A stretch of DNA of 64,000 nt from Allolobophora icterica (lineage: Eukaryota; Annelida; Clitellata; Crassiclitellata; Lumbricidae). Position 1 is the first letter of the stretch; each line of letters opens with the position of its first letter. The notes beneath the pieces were generated by a model that made no database searches, had not been told where the DNA came from, and was given only the letters and a program-made list of their open reading frames with translations. Shown piece by piece: positions 55,760 to 64,000 of this stretch. Location: contig OY744604.1 in NCBI GenBank assembly GCA_963556255.1, forward strand, positions 72,287,279 to 72,351,278, written 5' to 3'. The position numbers and the translations under genes were made by a program.

Positions 55760-57608
55760 TTAACTCACATGTTGTCACACCGCAACATGGTATAAAACAC
55801 AAGTTTAAAATAATAGAATGAAGAGTTGCTTGGCAGTAAATAGGCCTAATAATGGAGAAACCGGATTCTAATTTGGGGCACCGTAGAGAACTCCAGAAAT
55901 AAAATTAGTATAGTCTTAGGGAGGCACGGCAAAGTCATGTGGACGCGGACGGCTTGTTAGCAGGCCCAGGCTCCGAAAGTAGGCCTAGATGACTAATTAT
56001 TACACGATAACCAAGGACGGTGACTCACATTAGATATGTATGTTGTTGCAGTCTGTTTTTTGCTCCTGGTACAACCGACGGAGTTGCTTTTTGATGTGAC
56101 GGCCGATTCTGGTTTAAATGTTCTGTCCTTGGTAAAGCTGCTGTTGTTGAAGGCGCCGTGTTCTTTCTTTAGTTTTTTTTCTGTACATTTGGGAAAGGTA
56201 TAATTTGTTGTACATAATTAATTTATAATAATATAGGCCTTTGTTTATAATAAACCCAAGTGTGAGTCTTGTCATTCCATAGTGGCCCTCTTGCAATATA
56301 CGCATGTTTCGACGCAGCATACTATACAATAATATACATAGACCTATAGTATGCTTGTTTCGGCTCCGCGGACTCATATATATCATTAATATATACATGC
56401 ACCTCTGTTTGTCACTTGTCAGAAAATCACAACATCCTACTTATTTAGTCATTTAAATCTACATAATGATACGTGATCGATGCGCTTAGCCCGTCTCCAC
56501 TCACGCCGGCTTCTACTCAGACAGATTACGAAACACAAGACAGACAAGGGTGTATGTTCGATACATGTGCAAGTTATAAATGTGACAAACTGCCATGTGG
56601 TATTAAAAAATCTCAAGGATGAGATCATCATATATTATATCCATGTATTTATCCATTATGACGGCAGAGCTTGTGACAAAAGTGCATGTGACATTAAGAC
56701 CCCGAGGCTCATTTAAGAGACATGCAGAAAGGGAATTTAGCGGAATACAACAACAGAAACAGATCTCGAGGCAGTCAGTTCAGAGGAAGTGATTCAAGGT
56801 CAGAACTCAGAAAATTTGCATTAACATTTATTTGTCCTTTAACTCTTAGACTCGTTTGCCGCACAGTATAAAATCTATTAGACCATTCGTAGTTTTATCT
56901 TTTTTTACTTTCTCACAAATTTATTTCCGTTTTCTGACACATTTACAGAATTCACTTTAGTTATTTTACCTGCTGCTCTATATCTTGCTCTTTATGCTGA
57001 ATCTTTGGATTGGATCTTCACTACGTCACTCTCAGATGCGTTTGTCAGACGTTCTGCTCTCTCAAATGCACCCTTTTAGCCAGCGCTTTGTCACATCCTG
57101 TTTTGCTATCTACTTTTGTGGCTATTTATTCCGCATCCAACATCACAGAGAGCATTTCCCATCGCAAATACAATTCTTAAACATTCTCTCGCGAAATATC
57201 GGCTACACCCAGCGCGTCAGTCTCTGCTGTAGAGCCCACCGGAAAAATGCGAGGTAGAAAATTCATAAGGAAAACTCAGGTTTTCCGACCCAACGTACAG
57301 TATTAATGCATCTTCGCTTCAAGAAAAAGCAAAACTTTGGAAAAAATTTGTACGAAACGTAGAATACTGCTTGCAGTAAAGATGTTTTCACATACATGAT
57401 ACATCTACATGTAAGCATCTATATAGGCCTACATATGCATATATATCACAGTGTTGATTCAAGCAAGTAGATGGGTTAAGTTGTGTGATTTTCTTATGAG
57501 CGGTAAACTTTAAAATAGGCGCTTAAGTAGGCCTAGCTGACAGAGACGAGAGAAGGGATGAGGATATAAAGTTAGTGTTTGTTGAAATAGAATAATTAAA
57601 CTGTCATT
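55760..57608. other. Non-coding stretch, no gene seen
   Basis: Short frames only, with no motif recognised. Several TAGGCCTA palindromes (55841, 55980, 57424, 57530). Confidence 0.5.
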
Positions 57609-57762
57609 GCAAATGTGTACCTTTTCATAGCAGCTGCAGAGCCTCGACCCTGCTCATTTTGCAATGATTTGATAAGGTGAGATCCTTTACCACCGATGCC
57701 CATTTGAATGGGCGTCACAATATTTAGGGTCCCCGTGTACGGATCGTGCTAGCCCGAGACTA
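57609..57762 (+). repeat. Dispersed repeat family R1, copy 3
   Basis: GCCTCGACCCTGCTCATTTT, GGTGAGATCCTTTACCACC and GGATCGTGCTAGCCCGAG align with copy 2 at 40143. Confidence 0.8.
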
Positions 57763-58253
57763 TTATTGCGCCGGATAGGCCTATTGTACAGTAGGCAGGA
57801 CAAATTCTAGTGAATTCGTTAGCTAAGTTTCAAGCTTGGTAATTGTACACCATAAATCAACTGTTCAGGATAGCAAAATAAGTGCACGATCCTGAAGATA
57901 AATAGCGCAGGGGTACTTCAAATTGTACAGAGAAAAGAACGGTAAAGCTCATATCATAATGCTCAGGATCTGTCACCTGAGACTGGGAGCTATTCCAAAA
58001 TGCAGGGCAAAGTTGACACAATGATGAGCGGGAATTTAATCATAGGTCAACAATATCACCAGTAGCCTTCGTAGGAGCTAAATAACATCATCGTGCTTGC
58101 TACTGGGTAATGCGCGGCGCCAAGCCACAACTAGTATTGCCACACCCAATTTAATCAGTTATTTGTGCATTTATTCATTTATTACATATTAATCATTTGC
58201 AATGAGAGACTCCTTTTGAGCTACTTAAACAAATCGACATATCTAATTTATGT

Positions 58254-59505
58254 GGGGGAAAGGCTTGTATTATGGGCCACCTAACAAATTGTTAAATTAT
58301 TTAGTACAGGAGCAATTGGGTGTATAGTTTTGTTTAATCCATGCATTACTTGGCATTAGTTATGACCAAATGTAAAGGAATGATTGCTTAATCGATGTAA
58401 ATAAATTTTTAAATAATTATTTTTAAAATACCAAAAATGGCCCATATTACACAACCACGTGTGTAATATGGGCCACCATTGTAGAGATAAAGCAATACTG
58501 TTACACGTGTTAGACAACTGCCTGATTTTGCAACAGAAGATGACAATGAATAAAGTTTTAAGGCAATTATCATATTTCAGGGCTTGATATTCTCAGTTCA
58601 TGCAATTTGCAACGTTTCCGAGCTGTTGACTAGTATTAAAGTTATGTCAGAAGATTTTAGACAAAGGCTGGCAATTGTCACAGAAGAAAAACTTAGAATG
58701 GTTTAAATTTGCACAGTCTTCATGCGACCAGCGTTAACATGTTGCGCACCCAGTTCTCTTCGTATGACTCCCACACACTACAAATTGTGAGATCAGGGAT
58801 GCTCTGGTCGTTTTCGATGTTTCCTTTAAACTTGTATTTTGCTTTGATTTTGATTTTATTTTGGTCCATTTCTTTAGCAAGGTTGATTTAGATACGATTG
58901 TTTTGGTGACTCTAGTCTTTGTCACAACTTCCATAATATTGAAACTGCCCGTAAAGAGTGTGTAAAACGAAAATAAAATGAGACAAATTGCACTTGTGAA
59001 ATCAGCTACAATTACCATGTATTATGGCTCGTGTAATATGGGCTGGCCCATATTACACAGGCCATAATACATGGGCCTGTGATGGGATGTGTAATATGGG
59101 CTGGTCCATAATACACATTCCATCGCAGGCCCATATTACAAACATGGTATGCTTCGGGGAAATCAGTTATAGCGTGACCGTCGAATGTTTTATAGACCCA
59201 ACAAAGCTATTTTTATATTTGATTAAGAAATTGCTACCTTCTGAAACCACACGGCATAGCATAGCTGAAATCCTAAGCTACACAACAGTTGTTGAAGTTG
59301 AACCGATTTTATAAGCAATATGTACCAAAACTGAAAATTGTTACTGTTCGTGCAGAAGTTATTGCCGACAGCTCAAATTCACAACATGAAGTTGAAATAA
59401 GTAGACGGATCGTTTCGCACGGTAAGAGCTCTTCGCAGACATGATAGGTGGGAAAACAGCCGAGGCCCATATTACACGGTGGCCCATAATACAAGCCTTT
59501 CCCCC
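58254..59505. mobile_element. DNA transposon with 28 bp perfect terminal inverted repeats
   Basis: 1,252 bp. Both ends start GGGGGAAAGGCTTGTATT and continue to GGGCCACC without mismatch. Flanks are TATGT on both sides (58249-58253 and 59506-59510; possibly TATGTG). Inner copies of GTGTAATATGGGCC occur in both directions near 58460, 59035-59130 and 59470. Two frames of about 95 codons show no transposase motif, so it is non-autonomous and its superfamily is open. Confidence 0.88.
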
Positions 59506-59520
59506 TATGTGTATGTATAT

Positions 59521-59853
59521 GTTACAGGGAATGTGTATTTTCAGGGAATATGTATATTCCCTGAAAATTTCAGGGAATGTGTATAGAAGCGGGATCTATG
59601 ATGAAATGTAACTAAGACTATAGAAGCTGGATTAGCGATGAAAATGTAACTAAGGCTAGAAGCTGGATTAGCGATGAAAATGTAACTAAGGCTAGAAGCT
59701 GGATTAGCGATGAAAATGTAACTAAGGCTAGAAGCTGGATTAGCGATGAAAATCATATACATATTCCCTGAAATCTTCAAATGATTTCTATACACATTCC
59801 CTGAAGTTTTCAGGGAATATACATATTCCCTGAAAATACACATTCCCTGTAAC
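59521..59853. mobile_element. Inverted-repeat element IR-B copy 2 (333 bp)
   Basis: Ends GTTACAGGGAATGTGTATTT and complement, with the same CAGGGAATATGTATATTCCC palindromes as 24034-25258. The centre is a 36 bp tandem repeat (AAGCTGGATTAGCGATGAAA...), about four copies over 59620-59755. It ends 19 bp before the start codon of the EF-hand gene. Confidence 0.88.
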
Positions 59854-59872
59854 ATATACATTATGTCTTAGG

Positions 59873-60924
<1,052 letters not shown>

Positions 60925-61005
60925 GCTCTGAGTTAAAAACGCAGAGCTGGGCAGTACACGCGTGGTTGCAAACAATCAAGGCGTGGCTCTAATTCTAAGC
61001 GGCTA

Positions 61006-61011
61006 AATAAA
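61006..61011 (+). terminator. Polyadenylation signal AATAAA of the EF-hand gene
   Basis: First AATAAA downstream of the stop codon (82 bp), followed by T-rich sequence. Confidence 0.5.
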
Positions 61012-61024
61012 TCTTTTGTTGCTA

Positions 61025-62313
61025 AAACATTATCATATTAAAGGCGTGTATGAGCAGCTTTTAGCTAAAATCAACTAGTATCTAATCTATGCCTAATATT
61101 AAACGGCTTAATGAGGTTTTCTTGGTGCTAAAACGTCGTCATATCAAGACAAAATTAGTAATTATGTTATTGCATGTGTAAGCTTTTATTATTGTACCTT
61201 AGGCTTGGTAGTGAAGGTCATGTATTTACAGCTTTGTCGGTTGAATGTAGGTTACGGTCTCGTTTGTGAACATCGTTACGCAGTTTGATATATTCAACTG
61301 TAGTCCTATTATACTGTATAGTGCTTAAAACGTCATCGTGTACTTAATTTGTCATTGTATGCTTAAGTTAATTAGGCTAAGCTTGTCATGCTTTATCCAT
61401 GCAAATATTTTCATAAGTAGTCTTCGTAAGCAAATTGTAGTCTATGTTATAAACACTTTAACGACCAGAGTGTGCTAAAAGTGACTGGAATATTAATGCA
61501 GCTCTCCGTTAAAGTGATAACTTTACTCATCGAGTATAAGCTATTATTGTTAATTGAACCGGGTATTAGGACAGTCAGTATAGGAAGACATAACTGTTAG
61601 ATGAGTGTACACCAGTGCAATGTTAGGTAAAATGGTTTAAATAAAATAAATTACTATTTCTATATTCAGTGAAAATGTAATTATTTTGGTGGTAATATGA
61701 GACTGCGCTGCTAATTCATTGACTTAGCTTCCTGTGAGATCGGACACTATTTAGTATCCTTTTATGCAGTTTTAGAATTTGAATTTAAAATCCCACGATG
61801 GAACTAGAGATGCATACTATTAAAAAGATATATGGTGACAAATGCATAGGCTCGATGTCGTAAGATTTATAAAAGACTTTTTTGAATATACTTTTGGAAT
61901 ATACTCACTGCGTGTAGGCTAGATGCCACGATTGAATTAGAATCACCGTTTGCGATTTTAAAATTGATAAATCCAACAAAAACCATGTCAATTCCAGGGT
62001 CTAGCACAGAGATTATAGGTCAGACCTTACATTTAGCAGAAAACTGTGGTTGGATTCATAAAGGTCTACCTTTTGAAAGGGGAAATTGGGTGATTTCGCG
62101 GAATAGGTCTTTTGATGCCTGTTTATCTCAAACTTAGACTAACTTAGACTGAAGTTATGCGACTTGTGCTTCACGCGTGAACATATAAAGACGTTTAAAT
62201 AAAACAATCTATTTGAGTACGGTACGTATAAATTACATACACTCTTTTGATGTTCGTAGTTATTAAAATAGTCGTAAACTCCAAATTTATAAGCTCTACG
62301 CCAAAGCTATCCC
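61025..62313. other. AT-rich non-coding stretch
   Basis: Downstream of the EF-hand gene; no coding motif or repeat family recognised. Confidence 0.5.
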
Positions 62314-62322
62314 CTGAGCACC

Positions 62323-63313
62323 GGTTCAGGGGGCTTTCACCTCCGGACGATTCACCTCTAGGGGTATTCACCTCCGGACGTTTCACCTCCGGACGATTCA
62401 CCTCTAGGGGCTTTCACCTCTAGGGGCTTTCACCTCTAGGGGCTTTCACCTCTAGGGGCTTTCACCCCTAGGGGCTTTCACCTCCAAATGTAAAATGAGA
62501 CCTTTTGAAGAGATTTATTTACGCCGAAAACATAACAGACAACATACAAACTATGAAACTAATTATCACTGAGCAATGAAGTAGATTTCTTATCTAAATT
62601 CATTTCTTATGCGCCTATGGTTCTTCTTCTTCTTTATATTCTCTGCCCTTGGGCAAGTTCGTATGACCAGTGACGCCATCTTTCTCGATTCTGTGCCTCC
62701 CTTTTCAGTCCACTGTATCCCTCTTCCGTCATCATCCAGTCCAGTAGCATTGTTCTCTGTCTTCCTCGCGCCTTCTTCCCCTCCATTCTTCCCTCAATGA
62801 TGTCTTTTAGTAGGTTATGAGACCTATGGTTAATTATGGTTAATTAGGGCATACAGTCACTGGCGCGCGAATTGGTAAGTCCTTATCATCTGCCGTTATC
62901 AGGTTATTAGGTGTCTACTTAGCTAGGTTCTAGAAGCTTTCATTGTCTTCTTATCTCAATTCATTTCTTGTGTTCGAAATCTGCTTCATTAATTGCCTAG
63001 TTTGCATGTCGACACTAAGAAATCTACTTCATTGCTTAGTGATAATTAGTTTCATAGTTTGTATGTTGTCTGTTATGTTTTCGGCGTAAATAACTTGCGT
63101 AAATAAATCTCTTCAAAAGGTCTCATTTTACATTTGGAGGTGAAAGCCCCTAGGGGTGAAAGCCCATAGAGGTGAAAGCCCCTAGAGGTGAAAGCCCCTA
63201 GAGGTGAAAGCCCCTAGAGGTGAATCGTCCGGAGGTGAAACGTCCGGAGGTGAAACGTCCGGAGGTGAATACCCCTAGAGGTGAATCGTCCGGAGGTGAA
63301 AGCCCCTGATACC
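62323..63313. mobile_element. Foldback element FB-C with 15-16 bp unit arrays and 9 bp target duplication
   Basis: 991 bp flanked by CTGAGCACC (62314-62322 and 63314-63322). Arms of about 270-300 bp are inverted repeats. Their outer part is an array of GGGGCTTTCACCTCTA and GGACGATTCACCTCC units, the inner part unique sequence (AAATGTAAAATGAGACC ... ATGAAGTAGATTTCTTA). Unit variants appear in the same order from the outside in on both arms; the right arm has one extra GTTT-type unit. The centre holds a LINE fragment, no transposase. Confidence 0.92.
62630..62820 (-). mobile_element. LINE C-terminal fragment inside FB-C
   Basis: Minus strand [21 protein letters not shown], then RERWRHW, matching the fragment at 46995-47270. 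It lies in the spacer between the foldback arms. Confidence 0.7.
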
Positions 63314-63329
63314 CTGAGCACCACCTAAT

Positions 63330-64000
63330 TCACGAGCTTTTCGTCATCCCAGTGATGCCAAGCGAAGATCCGAGAACGTTGTTTTTTAGCCACGATAAAT
63401 ATGACCTTTCAGGTTCCTAGAAACATGTCCGGATAAAATAAAAGCATATCTGGAACGGTTACGCCTCGTCAAGTTGCAGCTGAGCAAGTGTCACGGAAGA
63501 CAATGGAATGATAGCGCCACATTGTCGAGGAGGTTAGTAGTTTCTTTATGGTCTTCAGAAGTTCGTTCGAACCCGACCATTAAAATCTCTAATTGTGCGC
63601 AAATAACAATTTTGTGTCAATGCTTAAGTAAGTGTTTCGCATGAATTGATCTTGTAACGCAACAGATTTTCATCTCGTCCGGATATAACACACGCTTTCT
63701 TAGAAAATGTCTCTCTTGAAGAGGCGCTATATAAATTTCCAATTACAACTACAATTACTTATTAAATTTTCAAAATTTTTTATTTCGAATTTTGCGTAAG
63801 AGTGAAAATGCCTACGTTATTCTTGAGCCTATTCACAGAACACTGGGCTCGTGCATAACGCACCATCCTATAAGATACTTATCACAAATTTCAGTAAGGT
63901 AAGAGCAGAATTTCTTAAAATCAAACGTATGAAGAAAATAAAAACGAAATTTTTTTTATTTGAAGTATTTGTCTAAACGTATTCTCAATGCACGTCTCAA
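63330..64000. other. LINE tail and sequence like the 3' flank of the F-box/propeller genes
   Basis: GAAGAGGCGCTATATAAATT plus TTACAACTACAA (63718-63760) is a LINE tail. From about 63780 the sequence resembles 41280-41460, 43125-43190 and 51310-51440 (e.g. CACAAATTTCAGTAAGG, AGAGCAGAATTTCTTAAAAT, TTCTCAATGCACGTCTCAA), which lie just beyond the stop codons of the two paralogues. A further minus-strand copy may start past the window end. Confidence 0.55.

Overview
This is animal (metazoan) nuclear DNA. It has intron-containing genes with GT/AG splice sites, a dense mosaic of eukaryotic transposons and very many long microsatellites. A marine invertebrate, probably a deuterostome such as an echinoderm or hemichordate, is my best guess. 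The grounds are a Ty3/gypsy element with integrase ahead of reverse transcriptase (the Gmr1 type, described mainly from deuterostomes), foldback elements with 15-16 bp terminal repeats like those reported from sea urchin, and CR1/L2-like LINE tails. No species is claimed. Nothing prokaryotic is present.

Layout. 0-5 kb: an old LINE split precisely by a 1,376 bp non-autonomous Helitron that carries an array of GACTGCGAAGCAGTC hairpins. 5.3-11.8 kb: a young, minus-strand Gmr1-like LTR retrotransposon with apparently identical 432 bp LTRs and a 5 bp target duplication, inserted in another LINE fragment. 11.8-26.7 kb: a duplicated LINE fragment, several hAT elements with 8 bp target duplications (one nested in another), a mariner fragment with a tRNA-derived SINE beside it, a second Helitron inside a TA repeat, and long microsatellites with a recurring CCCGAGG hairpin. 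23.5-25.4 kb: a foldback element carrying a second inverted-repeat element. 26.8-35 kb: LINE, hAT and BED-finger remnants. 37.0-38.1 kb: a second copy of the foldback family with a 9 bp target duplication. 40-43 kb: LINE tails.

Host genes. Three loci look real. (1) A four-exon minus-strand gene, 46690 to 43399, predicts a 394-residue protein with a Myc-like nuclear signal, an F-box-like segment and a C-terminal beta-propeller-like domain. (2) A diverged tandem paralogue, 54694 to 51576, has a 1 bp deletion in the F-box exon and no recognisable first exon. One intron holds an inverted 154 bp copy of its own last exon. Flanking sequence at 63.7-64.0 kb suggests a further copy beyond the window. 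(3) A plus-strand two-exon EF-hand gene, 59873-60924, resembles sarcoplasmic calcium-binding protein or calexcitin (181 residues).

57-63 kb also holds a 1,252 bp transposon with long perfect ends, a small relative of the inverted-repeat element found at 24 kb, and a third foldback element whose repeat variants occur in mirrored order in the two arms. The palindrome TAGGCCTA occurs about 25 times by eye, far above chance. All coordinates and counts were made by hand from the sequence; family names rest on motif recognition, not on searches.
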